From assembly GCF_047123305.1 (NCBI RefSeq), contig NZ_CP138918.1, forward strand, positions 1,364,001-1,428,000: a DNA stretch of 64,000 bases, written 5' to 3'. Below are positions 33,101 through 41,813 of the stretch, piece by piece (position 1 is the stretch's first letter; each line of letters starts with the position of its first letter). The DNA comes from Thalassobius sp047123305. Lineage in GTDB: Bacteria > Pseudomonadota > Alphaproteobacteria > Rhodobacterales > Rhodobacteraceae. A model generated the notes under the pieces. It saw only the letters and a list, made by a program, of their open reading frames with translations. It was not told the DNA's origin and made no database searches. The translations under genes and the position numbers were made by a program.

Positions 33101-34390
33101 TCACGCGTAGTCGTTAAACGGGGTCAGGGGCTGGCCGTTCAAAACGGCCTCATAAATCCGGGCCGTATAGGCGGCTTTGGCGGACCAGCTGTAGGCCGTA
33201 TGAGCCTGCTCGCATCCAGCGGCGGCAAGGGTGGCGTGGTGTTCGGGCGCCTCGATGCAGGCCTCCATCGCGCGGCGGTTGCTGTCCACCAGCCCGTCCA
33301 TCGCAGACAGCGGCAGCGCAACGCCACGGCCATGATCAACCAAGGCGCCAGGCGCACCGTAATCGGTGACGATCAGAAGGGCGCCGCAGGCCTGGGCCTC
33401 GACCACCACACCAGCCCCCAGCTCGCGGATCGACGGGAAAACAAGGGCATCGGCGCGCCGCATCGCCTCGGCCACTTCGGTCTGGGTTTTGCGCCCGTCA
33501 AAGTGGACGCGATCTTCCGCCCCGTGTTCGACCACAATCTGGCGCAGGCGCGCCTCTTCCGGACCGTTGCCAATGATCCGCATCCGGTGCGGGCGCAGTT
33601 TTTCCGAGGTCACAAAGGCGCGTACGGCAGCTTCGGGCACCTTGTAAGGCACCAGACGTCCGGCAAAGAGGAACTCAAACGGGCAGTCCCCGGAAAACGG
33701 AGCTTGGCGGCCATTGGCGTGGAAAATTTCGGGATCGATGCCAACTTCGGGGAAGGGAATGATCCGCGCCGGATCCGCCAGCCCAAGGTCGTCTATCGTG
33801 TGCTGGAACCCTGCCAGCAGACAATCGGCGCGTTTCTGGGTCCGCCGCGCATAGGGTAGGAACTTGTAGAGATCGCGCAGCGACCGCGCCTTTTCCTTCT
33901 CGCGCTTCTGCTCACCAGCAAAGGCCGCAGGCCAGTCGAGGTTGCCGTTCAGAGGGCCGATCACAAAGGGCAATTCACCCTTTCCGACCATTGCACTGGG
34001 CAGGGTCGGTGACATGGGGGTGATGCGGTGGATCAGATCAAAATCGCCCGCCTTTACCTCGGACTTCCACCGGTGCCAGGCCTGTTTTTCAAAGGCCACA
34101 TACGGCGGGTAGGACAGGATCATATTGGTGGACCAGGCCACCTCGTCGCCGCCGCGCACCCAGGTGGCAAAGCGGTGCATGGGGGCCGCCAACCATTCGG
34201 TATCGATATAATCGACCGGTGCCCCCAGATCACCTGCCGCCTCGATATTGTTGCGGTTGCGTACATGGGTCACCACCTGCACATCGGCAACCTGCGCCAA
34301 AGCCCGGGCATATTTGTAGCCCACGATCGGCAGCGAAGGCCAATCGGGATTGCACTGTTCGGCAAGGATCAAAACGCGGCGTTTGGGCAT
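33101..34390 (-). CDS. Glycosyltransferase, GT4-like
   Basis: 429 residues from MPKRRVLILAEQCNPDW. The GT-B fold is visible: an N-terminal domain with IVGYKYARALAQV, and a C-terminal domain with FLFAGRLVPYKVPEAAVRAF near 241-260, then MRIIGNGPEEARLRQIV and FPSIRELGAGVVVEAQACG near 325-343, the GT4 E-x7-E region. It uses an activated sugar to build a glycan or glycolipid; acceptor unknown. No polysaccharide operon is near. The frame is open to 34492, but the added residues look non-coding. Confidence 0.82.
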   Translation of the reverse strand: MPKRRVLILAEQCNPDWPSLPIVGYKYARALAQVADVQVVTHVRNRNNIEAAGDLGAPVDYIDTEWLAAPMHRFATWVRGGDEVAWSTNMILSYPPYVAFEKQAWHRWKSEVKAGDFDLIHRITPMSPTLPSAMVGKGELPFVIGPLNGNLDWPAAFAGEQKREKEKARSLRDLYKFLPYARRTQKRADCLLAGFQHTIDDLGLADPARIIPFPEVGIDPEIFHANGRQAPFSGDCPFEFLFAGRLVPYKVPEAAVRAFVTSEKLRPHRMRIIGNGPEEARLRQIVVEHGAEDRVHFDGRKTQTEVAEAMRRADALVFPSIRELGAGVVVEAQACGALLIVTDYGAPGALVDHGRGVALPLSAMDGLVDSNRRAMEACIEAPEHHATLAAAGCEQAHTAYSWSAKAAYTARIYEAVLNGQPLTPFNDYA

Positions 34391-34677
34391 CGGGCACTCG
34401 GGACTACGGGATGTCTGCTTGTACCGTGGTCGAAGGCTGGGCGCATACAACATCTGGTATCCGGCACGCGACGGGCTGATCGATTGATGCAATCGCGCAC
34501 CACTTCGCCTGCCAAGCCCGCGAAATCACGGGTCTTTTGCAGGCGCCGGGTTGAGCCGGACAGGCAAACAAGGCAGAATTAGGGCAAGAATGAGGCAGCG
34601 TGTCCGCAAGGGACACACAGAGTTGGACAACGGATGTGGCAGCGTATCACATCTGGCCAATTTGAAGGGATCGGGTT

Positions 34678-35508
34678 GTGATCGAACGTGTGGCAGGCGC
34701 GGGGTTCCGGGCATTATGGGTGGCACTTCTGGTGGCCATCCCGTTTTTGCTGTTGCCTGCGGGGCTTGGCGATGCAACCGCTCTGATTGTTCTGGTCGCC
34801 TTTCTGGCCGGCGTGATGACCTTCCTTGAATATAGCACGGATTACCCCTCGGTTCTGGAGTTCCGCGACGCGGCGCCTTTCAACCGTCTGCGGTTTGGCG
34901 CTGTCTTTGCTGTTGTGCTGGTGCTGGGGCTGATGCTGCGGGTAGAGCTTTACCCGTCCCAACTGGGGTTGATCCTGCATGGGTTGGCAAAGGTGCTGGG
35001 GCAATGGACGGATGTGCCTTATTCGCCTGTGCGATTGGCTTTGCTGGCCCTGCCCGCAGATGCACACCCTGCGCTGGTGGCCCATGTGCGCATGGCTGCT
35101 GCGGTGGCTTATGTTCTGGCCGGGACAACGGTGCTGCTGTTCCTCTTGGTGATCCGGTTCACCGCCTGGCCGATGCGCGGCGGGGCGTTCAACGTCTGGG
35201 TCAATCTGCCGATGTTCGATCCGACCAAAGGCGACGTGCTGGTGCGGCTGCAACGGGATGCCCGCATTAACGTCATGTTAGGCTTTATCCTGCCATTCTT
35301 GATTCCAGCGGTGCTGAAGGGGCTGTCGGGTTGGATTGATCTGGCGGTGCTGGGCAATCCGCATGTCTTGATCTGGGCGATGATGGTATGGGCTTGCCTG
35401 CCGGCAAACATGATGATGCGCGGAATCGCCATCGGTCGCGTGGCCGAGATGATTGGCGAAAAGCGGCGGCGCGCCTATGCAGAGGCCAAATTGGTCGAAT
35501 CTGCCTAA
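34678..35508 (+). CDS. Hypothetical integral membrane protein, 276 aa
   Basis: Starts with GTG at 34678 (MIERVAGAGFRALW). Seven or so hydrophobic helices: about 10-27, 33-49, 72-91, 97-112, 134-160 and two more near 205-245. The middle loop has TAWPMRGGAFNVWVNLPMFD and KGDVLVRLQRDARINV. I do not recognise a family with a known role. The helix pattern and Gly/Leu-rich composition suggest an uncharacterised inner-membrane protein. The following gene overlaps its 3' end in another frame. Confidence 0.65.
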   Translation: MIERVAGAGFRALWVALLVAIPFLLLPAGLGDATALIVLVAFLAGVMTFLEYSTDYPSVLEFRDAAPFNRLRFGAVFAVVLVLGLMLRVELYPSQLGLILHGLAKVLGQWTDVPYSPVRLALLALPADAHPALVAHVRMAAAVAYVLAGTTVLLFLLVIRFTAWPMRGGAFNVWVNLPMFDPTKGDVLVRLQRDARINVMLGFILPFLIPAVLKGLSGWIDLAVLGNPHVLIWAMMVWACLPANMMMRGIAIGRVAEMIGEKRRRAYAEAKLVESA

Positions 35509-36491
35509 TATTTGCCCTTCTGATACTGGCCTGCCTGTTCTGTGCAGGTCCCGCTGCAGCGGAGACGCTTCGTTTTGCCTCTTTCAACACTGGTCTGGCC
35601 CGGAAAGGTCCGGGGCTACTGTTGCGCGACATCCTCGGGCAGAGTGATGATACTGAGGTCATTGCCCGAACCATTGCCGCGGCTCAGGCAGATGTGATTG
35701 CCCTGCAAGATGTGGATTATGATCACGGGCTGCAGGCCTTGAAGGCGCTGCGGGACCGGATTTCCGATGCGGGCTGGGACTATCCATACCTGTTTGCATT
35801 GCGTCCCAATACCGGTTGGCAAACCGGTTTGGATCTGGACGGGGATGGCCGCCGTGGACGGGGGCGCGATGCGCAGGGGTACGGGCGTTTTGCGGGACAG
35901 GGCGGGATGGCACTGCTGTCGCGCTGGCCGATTGAGGCCGCTGGCGTTCGCGATTTTTCACCGCTTTTGTGGGCCGATCTGCCCGGGGCCGAGGGGGCCT
36001 CGCGCGCTGACGTTCTGCCGCCGCACTTGCACCAAGTGCAACGGCTCAGCACGGTTGGACATTGGGCCGTGCCGGTGCAAACCCGATGGGGCACTGTTCA
36101 CATCCTCACCTTCCATGCAACACCCCCGGTGTTTGACGGGCCGGAAGACCGTAACGGTTATCGCAACGCGGATGAGCTGCGGCTGTGGCTGCGCTATTTG
36201 AATGGTGCGTTTGGCGCCCCGCCGGACAGGTTTGTGCTGCTGGGCGATATGAACAATGATCCGCACCTTGGTGAAGGACATAAACCGCCGCTGCTGGGAT
36301 TGCTGACCCATCCGCAACTGCAGGATCCCTTTGCCGGTAAAGCGGCGGCAACCGTGGCGTGGAAAGGTTTACCTGCCATGCGGGTTGACTATGCGCTGCC
36401 GTCGCGGGCGTTTGAGGTTGTCAATCAGGGGGTGATGGCGACCGAGGCGAGCCGCCATCATCTGGTCTGGGTTGATGTGAAACCGCCGTAA
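35388..36491 (+). CDS. Secreted endonuclease/exonuclease/phosphatase family protein
   Basis: A 367-codon frame. A signal peptide core (ICLIFALLILACLFCAG, cleavage after AAA near residue 59) precedes the EEP fold: LRFASFNTGLARKGPG near 61-76, then DVIALQDVDYDHGLQAL, PPVFDGPEDRNGYRNADELR and VLLGDMNNDPHL near 296-307 with metal-binding Asp and Asn. Likely a phosphodiesterase or nuclease acting outside the cytoplasm. The true start is unclear: no ATG, GTG or TTG in frame lies near the signal peptide, so either a long n-region from 35388 is used, overlapping the previous gene by 121 bases, or a rare start codon near 35490. Confidence 0.8.
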   Translation: MGLPAGKHDDARNRHRSRGRDDWRKAAARLCRGQIGRICLIFALLILACLFCAGPAAAETLRFASFNTGLARKGPGLLLRDILGQSDDTEVIARTIAAAQADVIALQDVDYDHGLQALKALRDRISDAGWDYPYLFALRPNTGWQTGLDLDGDGRRGRGRDAQGYGRFAGQGGMALLSRWPIEAAGVRDFSPLLWADLPGAEGASRADVLPPHLHQVQRLSTVGHWAVPVQTRWGTVHILTFHATPPVFDGPEDRNGYRNADELRLWLRYLNGAFGAPPDRFVLLGDMNNDPHLGEGHKPPLLGLLTHPQLQDPFAGKAAATVAWKGLPAMRVDYALPSRAFEVVNQGVMATEASRHHLVWVDVKPP

Positions 36492-37379
36492 TCAGGCTGG
36501 CAGTGGCACCGTTGGTAGCGCAAGATGCGCTGTCGCCTGACGTAGGGCCGCCTCCACCGGTGTCGCCGGAAAGTTAGGCAGGGCGGTTTCGAAATCTGTG
36601 GGCTCCAACCGGTGCGGCAGGTTCCAGAGGTAGCGCATCTCGAATAGGTGTTTCATCACCGGCATGAACGGGCGCATCAGATGCAGCGGCGCCCAGGACA
36701 TTTGCCGAACCTCAACCGGATGGCCAAGGGCATGCGCCAGGGCTTGGCGCAGCTCGTGGCCGGTAATCGTGTATCCGGGGAAACCTATGTCTGCGAAAGA
36801 TGCCAGTTCGGAGCGGTTCTCTGCCAAACCCACAGCGGCGCGGGCAAGGTCGGGCAGAAAGGCCCAGGAATGCGGCACATCGGTGCGACCGGGATAGGTC
36901 AATATGCCTTTGCTCAGCTTCGGGGCCATGATCTTGTCGAACCAATTGCCGGAAGCCTCGGTATCGACGAAATCGCCGGCCCGCAGCACAATGGTCCGAA
37001 CACCTTCGCGGCGGTAGGTGGCCTCCATCTCAATCCGGATGCGGCCCAGCGGATTTGTTGCCCGGTGAGGTGTCTGTGCCGTCCAGCCAAAAGGCGCATC
37101 AGGGCCGTAGACATAAACATTGCCGGGGAGGATGACGGTGGCGTTGTTGGCCAAAGCGGCGCGGCGCACCTCTGCATGCAGGCCAGGCACCAAACGGGCC
37201 CAGTCCTGATATTCAGGGTTCCAGCCCGCGACGATCACATCCGCCCCGTCTGCGGCCTCGCTCAGATCGTCGCGGGCCCGGTCAAACCGGCGCACCTGCC
37301 ATCCGGCGTTGGCAAAAGCGGTGGCGGCGTGGCGGCCAAAACGCCCCGTGGGGCCAAGGATTAACACAGTCTGGGTCAT
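36492..37379 (-). CDS. NAD(P)-binding epimerase/dehydratase (extended SDR)
   Basis: 295 residues. The Rossmann motif is ILGPTGRFGRHAATAFANAG near 7-26, followed by VIVAGWNPEYQDW and a YVYGPDAPFGW stretch near 98-108, with IVLRAGDFVDT later. It resembles NmrA or extended SDR epimerases that act on nucleotide sugars or quinones; substrate open. The ATG at 37379 follows AGGAGCCCC by five bases. Its end abuts the end of the EEP gene without a gap, and it is divergent from the LysR gene. Confidence 0.82.
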   Translation of the reverse strand: MTQTVLILGPTGRFGRHAATAFANAGWQVRRFDRARDDLSEAADGADVIVAGWNPEYQDWARLVPGLHAEVRRAALANNATVILPGNVYVYGPDAPFGWTAQTPHRATNPLGRIRIEMEATYRREGVRTIVLRAGDFVDTEASGNWFDKIMAPKLSKGILTYPGRTDVPHSWAFLPDLARAAVGLAENRSELASFADIGFPGYTITGHELRQALAHALGHPVEVRQMSWAPLHLMRPFMPVMKHLFEMRYLWNLPHRLEPTDFETALPNFPATPVEAALRQATAHLALPTVPLPA

Positions 37380-37467
37380 CTGGGGCTCCTGATTTGAAGT
37401 CTGGTGTCTGACCCCAAGATAGCTCCAACAGAGAATAACCAATATTGCCTAAGTCTCTATCTTATGT

Positions 37468-37481
37468 ATTCATCAGTGAAT
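37468..37481. promoter_or_regulatory. Inverted repeat at the lysR start, possible LTTR box
   Basis: ATTCA, four bases, TGAAT; the second arm overlaps the LysR start codon. LysR proteins often autoregulate from a T-N11-A palindrome in the shared divergent promoter. The arms are only five bases, so chance is possible. Confidence 0.3.
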
Positions 37482-38373
37482 GGATGGCTTGACCCAAATT
37501 GACTGGACGCTGGTGCGCAATTTCCTGGCGGTGGCGGAGACCGGCTCTCTCTCTGCGGCGGCGCGGCGGTTGCATGTCAGCCAGCCAACCCTGGGGCGGC
37601 AGATGAAACAGATGGAGGCCGATCTGGGTGTCACCCTGTTTCTGCGCCAACCGCGCGGATTGTCCCTGTCGGAGGCCGGCCAGGCAATGTTGCCCGCTGC
37701 CCGCCGCATGCAGGAAGCCATGAGCGAAATTGCCATGACCGTGGCGGGGCGGGACACGGAAACCGCAGGCACGGTGCGGATCACCGCAAGCGAGGTTGTG
37801 GCGCAGCAAATCTTGCCGGGGGTCATCGCCCAGATCCGGGCGCAACACCCTGAGATTGCTATCGATCTGACGGCAACCGACAGCAGTGACAATCTGTTGT
37901 TTCGCGAAGCCGACATCGCGATCCGGATGTACCGGCCGGAACAATTGGAAATTGTGACCCGCAAGCTTGGCGATATGCAGCTGGCGGTCTGCGCCGCCAC
38001 CACCTATCTGGAAACCCATCCCCGCCCCGAAACGCCCGAAGACCTGATGCGCCATGCGCTGGTCGGCTATGATGAAAGCGAGCTGATCCTGCGCGGCATG
38101 CGTGACCTCGGCTGGCCCGCGACACGGGACTGGTTTGCCACCCGGTGCGACAGTCAAAACACCTATTGGGAACTGATCAAAGCGGGCTGCGGTGTCGGCT
38201 TTGGTCAGCGTTGGCTGATCGACCAGACACCGGGTGTGGAGAGACTGGATTTGGGTCTGGAAATACCCGCTTTGCCGGTCTGGCTGGCCACACCGCAGGC
38301 TTTGCGCAACATTCCCCGTATTTCCACGGTTTGGCAGGCGCTTGAGACCGGTCTGAGGCCCTTCATTTCTTGA
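37480..38373 (+). CDS. LysR-family transcriptional regulator
   Basis: 297 residues. The N-terminal winged helix is complete: LVRNFLAVAETGSLSAAARR, then LHVSQPTLGRQMKQMEADLG and VTLFLRQPRG (about 8-60). The effector domain (about 90-295) shows the LysR substrate-binding pattern (VRITASEVVAQQILPGVIA). It is divergent from the SDR gene at 37379, the usual regulator and target pair in this family, so that gene is the best candidate target. It precedes leuB by 57 bases without an obvious terminator. Confidence 0.92.
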   Translation: MDGLTQIDWTLVRNFLAVAETGSLSAAARRLHVSQPTLGRQMKQMEADLGVTLFLRQPRGLSLSEAGQAMLPAARRMQEAMSEIAMTVAGRDTETAGTVRITASEVVAQQILPGVIAQIRAQHPEIAIDLTATDSSDNLLFREADIAIRMYRPEQLEIVTRKLGDMQLAVCAATTYLETHPRPETPEDLMRHALVGYDESELILRGMRDLGWPATRDWFATRCDSQNTYWELIKAGCGVGFGQRWLIDQTPGVERLDLGLEIPALPVWLATPQALRNIPRISTVWQALETGLRPFIS

Positions 38374-38430
38374 CCATTTCCGCCCCAGAGGGTAGGCGTT
38401 TTCAGAATTCGAAAACCGAGGAAAACCATT

Positions 38431-39534
38431 ATGACCAACCCTTCGCTTCTCATCCTGCCCGGTGACGGCATTGGCCCCGAAGTCATGGCGGAAGTGCGCA
38501 AGATTATCGACTGGTTCGGTGCAAAACGCGATCTCGCCTTTGATGTCAGCGAAGGCCTGGTGGGCGGTGCGTCCTACGATGCCCACGGCACCCCGCTGAC
38601 CGATGAAACCATGGCCCACGCACAGGAAGTGGATGCGGTTCTGCTGGGCGCTGTTGGCGGCCCGAAGTACGACGAACTGGACTTCTCGGTGAAGCCCGAG
38701 CGTGGGTTGCTGCGCCTGCGCAAGGAAATGGACCTCTACTCGAACCTGCGTCCGGCACAGTGTTTTGACGCGTTGGCCGATTTCTCGTCTTTGAAGAAAG
38801 ACGTTGTTGCGGGTCTCGACATCATGATCGTGCGCGAGCTGACTTCGGGCATCTACTTTGGTGAGCCGCGCGGCATCATCGAAGAGGGCAACGAACGTGT
38901 GGGCATCAACACCCAGCGCTACACCGAGTCCGAGATTGACCGTGTGGCCCGTTCGGCGTTCGAGTTGGCGATGCGTCGCGGCAAAAAACTCTGCTCGATG
39001 GAAAAAGCCAACGTGATGGAATCCGGCATTCTGTGGCGTGAAGTTGTGACCGAGGTGGCAAAAGACTACCCCGAGGTCGAGCTGTCGCACATGTATGCCG
39101 ACGCCGGTGCAATGCAGCTGTGCCGCTGGCCCAAACAGTTCGACGTGATTGTGACCGACAACCTGTTCGGCGACCTGTTGTCGGATGCGGCGGCAATGCT
39201 AACCGGTTCGCTGGGCATGCTGCCCTCGGCCAGCCTCGGCGCACCGATGGCCAATGGTCGCCCGAAAGCGCTGTATGAGCCGGTTCACGGTTCGGCACCG
39301 GATATCGCCGGTGAAGGCAAGGCCAACCCGATCGCTTGTATCCTCAGCTTCTCGATGGCGCTGCGCTACTCGTTCGATCAGGGCGCCGAAGCCGATCGTC
39401 TGGAAGCCGCAGTTGAGCAGGTCCTGGCCGATGGTGTCCGTACCGCAGATCTGCTGGGTGAAGAAGGTGTGACCCCGGTCAGCACCTCCGGCATGGGCGA
39501 CGCGGTTGTCGCAGCACTGGACGCCAGCCTCTAA
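38431..39534 (+). CDS. leuB: 3-isopropylmalate dehydrogenase
   Basis: 367 residues; NAD-dependent oxidative decarboxylation of 3-isopropylmalate in leucine synthesis. ILPGDGIGPEVMAEV near 7-21 opens the fold. LLGAVGGPKYDE near 71-82, RELTSGIYFGEPRG near 132-145 and VTDNLFGDLLSDAAAML near 243-259 are the family signatures, the last holding Mg-binding Asp residues. The length is usual. Separated from leuCD by five unrelated genes. Confidence 0.97.
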   Translation: MTNPSLLILPGDGIGPEVMAEVRKIIDWFGAKRDLAFDVSEGLVGGASYDAHGTPLTDETMAHAQEVDAVLLGAVGGPKYDELDFSVKPERGLLRLRKEMDLYSNLRPAQCFDALADFSSLKKDVVAGLDIMIVRELTSGIYFGEPRGIIEEGNERVGINTQRYTESEIDRVARSAFELAMRRGKKLCSMEKANVMESGILWREVVTEVAKDYPEVELSHMYADAGAMQLCRWPKQFDVIVTDNLFGDLLSDAAAMLTGSLGMLPSASLGAPMANGRPKALYEPVHGSAPDIAGEGKANPIACILSFSMALRYSFDQGAEADRLEAAVEQVLADGVRTADLLGEEGVTPVSTSGMGDAVVAALDASL

Positions 39535-39556
39535 GCTGCGCCGCAGGTAAACTATT

Positions 39557-39588
39557 GGCTCGCCTCGGTTCTCCGGGGTGGGCTTTTT
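39557..39588 (+). terminator. Terminator after leuB
   Basis: GGCTCGCCTCGG, four bases, CCGGGGTGGGC with G-T pairs, then TTTTTGTT. It lies 22 bases past the leuB stop and before the convergent kinase gene. Confidence 0.7.
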
Positions 39589-39621
39589 GTTGCGAAAATG
39601 TCTGGACGATTGTCTGCCGGA

Positions 39622-41754
39622 TCAGCCGGAAAGAAATTCCCGCAGTTTGGCGCGCAGGGATTCCAGTTCCACGGGTTTCGCTAGGTAGCCATCCATGCCG
39701 GCTGCGATACAGCGTTCAGCCTCACCGTCAAGCGCGTTGGCGGTGATGGCGATGATCGGGCCGGGTTGGCGGGCCTCGGCGGCCTCGATGGCGCGGATTT
39801 CAGCGGTCAGCCCAAACCCGTCCAGTTTGGGCATGTGGCAATCGGTCAGCACCAGATCGTAATCCCCGCTGCGCCAGAGCTTCAGGCCCTCTTCGCCATT
39901 GGGGGCAATGTCATGGGGGAAGCCGAGGATATCGAGCTGTTTGCCCATGACGATCTGGTTGATTTCGTTGTCTTCCACCACAAGGATACGGGTGTCTCGT
40001 TGGGCCACTTCTTCGGGTTCGGCTAAATCGGGTTTGGGTGGCTCTGGGGCAGCGATGCGGCCGCCAAGCAGGGCGATTGCCTCTAGCATTTCGCTAAGCA
40101 TCAGCGGGTATATCGGGATTGTATAGACATTGGGTGGTTGATGCCCCAACCGCACCGAGCGGTCGGCGGAGAACCGCAGGAAGCGGCTGCCGGGCACCAG
40201 CCGTTCGACCGTGCGCTGTACCTCGTCCCCCAGAAGTTTGTCTTTGGTGGGCAACAGGATGACCGGCAGGTTGTTGAACCTGATATGCGCCAGTTTATCA
40301 ACCGAATCGATGATCCGCACATTGGCATCGCTGGCCTCCAACATATGGCGCAGCCCGTCTTCGATATTGATGTCCGCCAGCGAGAAACAGGCCACGTCCA
40401 GCCCGCTCACATCCGCCAGATGGCGCGGCCCCTTGCCGCCTTTGCCGGGCAGGAAGACCTTCACTTCGGTGCCCTGATTGGCCTGACTGTCGACGGTGAT
40501 TTTTCCGCCCAGAAGCTCGACCAGGTTCTTGGTAATGACCAGTCCCAGACCGGTGCCGGAGACATGCATCTTGGTAGAAGCATCGCCTTGGCTGAACGGC
40601 TGGAACAGGCGGGTTTTCAGGTCGTCATCCATTCCAATGCCATTGTCGCTGAGATGCAGTAGAACGTTGTCGTCGGGTCCATTGGTGACATGCAGGCGCA
40701 CTTCGCCCGCGCGATTGGTCAGGCGACGGGACGAAAACTTCACCGCATTACTGAGTAGGTTCAGCAGCACCTGACGCAAACGCCCGGAGTCTGATTTGAT
40801 CCATTCGGGCACATCCGGGTCGATGAACAGGCGCAGTTTCACATCGGTTTCATCCGCCAGCGGTCGCAGCGTCAGCGCCACACCTTCCACCACCGGCACC
40901 AGTTCAATATCGCGCAGTTCCACATCCAACTTGCCGGCTTCGATCTTGCTGGCGTCCAGAATGTCATCGATGATCCGCAGCAGGGAAAAGGCCGAGTTGC
41001 GGATGGTGCCCACGGTGGGGGCCTGACGTTCGTTCACCCCCATGCTTTCCAACACTTCCAGCATCCCGATCAGCCCGTTCATCGGGGTGCGGATCTCATG
41101 GCTCATATTGGCCAGAAACTCGCCCTTTGCCCGTGAGGCTGACTGCGCCTGAACCAGCGCTTCGGCGGCTTCCAGATTGGATTGCCGTGTGAGGTAGGCA
41201 AAATATCCAAGTTCCGCCAGCAGGATCACCGCGACGGTCAGTCGAATGAAGAAATCCGTTTGTGCGTTCATTTCCGGTGAGGCGGCCGAGGTTACGGACA
41301 AATTGGGCAGGATCATCTCATTGAATTCGAAATAATCCGCGGCCAGACCGACCATCGAGATACAGGCCATTAACACGCCCACAACCAACATGGTGCGCCG
41401 TTCGTGTTCCCAGGAGAACACAAGGAAAGGAAAGGCCAGCAGTGCGAAGAAGTATATCTCTGGACTGGTTTGGTTGCCACCTACGATTGTAAGCGTGAAA
41501 TTCACCAGGGTTGCAATGAACAGCCACAGCAGGCGGGCAACATAGTGGTGGCCGCGCATAAACAATAAAACGATGAAGAAATAGGGCGACAGCGACACAA
41601 ATGTGTAGATCAAAGACCGCACCTGTCCGGTGAACAGGAAGTAGAGCATCCAAGGGCCACCGGCCAGAATGCTAAGGCCCACGGCCACATGGGCCGCCTT
41701 GATCCTACGGATCAGGTCACGGGTTTCGACAGGGTTTTGGGACGTCGTCTGCAT
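39622..41754 (-). CDS. Membrane hybrid histidine kinase (tandem copy 1)
   Basis: 710 residues. Six membrane helices (about 22-190) with the shared motif FPFLVFSWEHERR near 108-120; HisKA with His219 in ANMSHEIRTPMNGLIGM; HATPase with SDNGIGMDDDL and GTGLGLVITKNLVELLGG. A receiver-like domain follows (about 455-570), lacking the phospho-acceptor Asp: the strand that should end in Asp reads PVILLPTKD. A complete receiver is at about 586-710 (VVEDNEINQ, Asp638 in VLTDCHMPKLDG, Lys693). No Hpt domain, so phosphorelay partners must lie elsewhere. It is the last of three tandem paralogues, 59 bases from the next. Confidence 0.9.
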   Translation of the reverse strand: MQTTSQNPVETRDLIRRIKAAHVAVGLSILAGGPWMLYFLFTGQVRSLIYTFVSLSPYFFIVLLFMRGHHYVARLLWLFIATLVNFTLTIVGGNQTSPEIYFFALLAFPFLVFSWEHERRTMLVVGVLMACISMVGLAADYFEFNEMILPNLSVTSAASPEMNAQTDFFIRLTVAVILLAELGYFAYLTRQSNLEAAEALVQAQSASRAKGEFLANMSHEIRTPMNGLIGMLEVLESMGVNERQAPTVGTIRNSAFSLLRIIDDILDASKIEAGKLDVELRDIELVPVVEGVALTLRPLADETDVKLRLFIDPDVPEWIKSDSGRLRQVLLNLLSNAVKFSSRRLTNRAGEVRLHVTNGPDDNVLLHLSDNGIGMDDDLKTRLFQPFSQGDASTKMHVSGTGLGLVITKNLVELLGGKITVDSQANQGTEVKVFLPGKGGKGPRHLADVSGLDVACFSLADINIEDGLRHMLEASDANVRIIDSVDKLAHIRFNNLPVILLPTKDKLLGDEVQRTVERLVPGSRFLRFSADRSVRLGHQPPNVYTIPIYPLMLSEMLEAIALLGGRIAAPEPPKPDLAEPEEVAQRDTRILVVEDNEINQIVMGKQLDILGFPHDIAPNGEEGLKLWRSGDYDLVLTDCHMPKLDGFGLTAEIRAIEAAEARQPGPIIAITANALDGEAERCIAAGMDGYLAKPVELESLRAKLREFLSG

Positions 41755-41813
41755 GTATTTCGTTTTTACCCAATATCTTAGACGTTCTGGTCGGCTCAGG
41801 AAACACGGCCTGA

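Noticed and set aside
37462..39090. A 542-codon minus-strand frame opposite the LysR gene and leuB
   Set aside because: Antisense to recognised genes, no domain in the translation.
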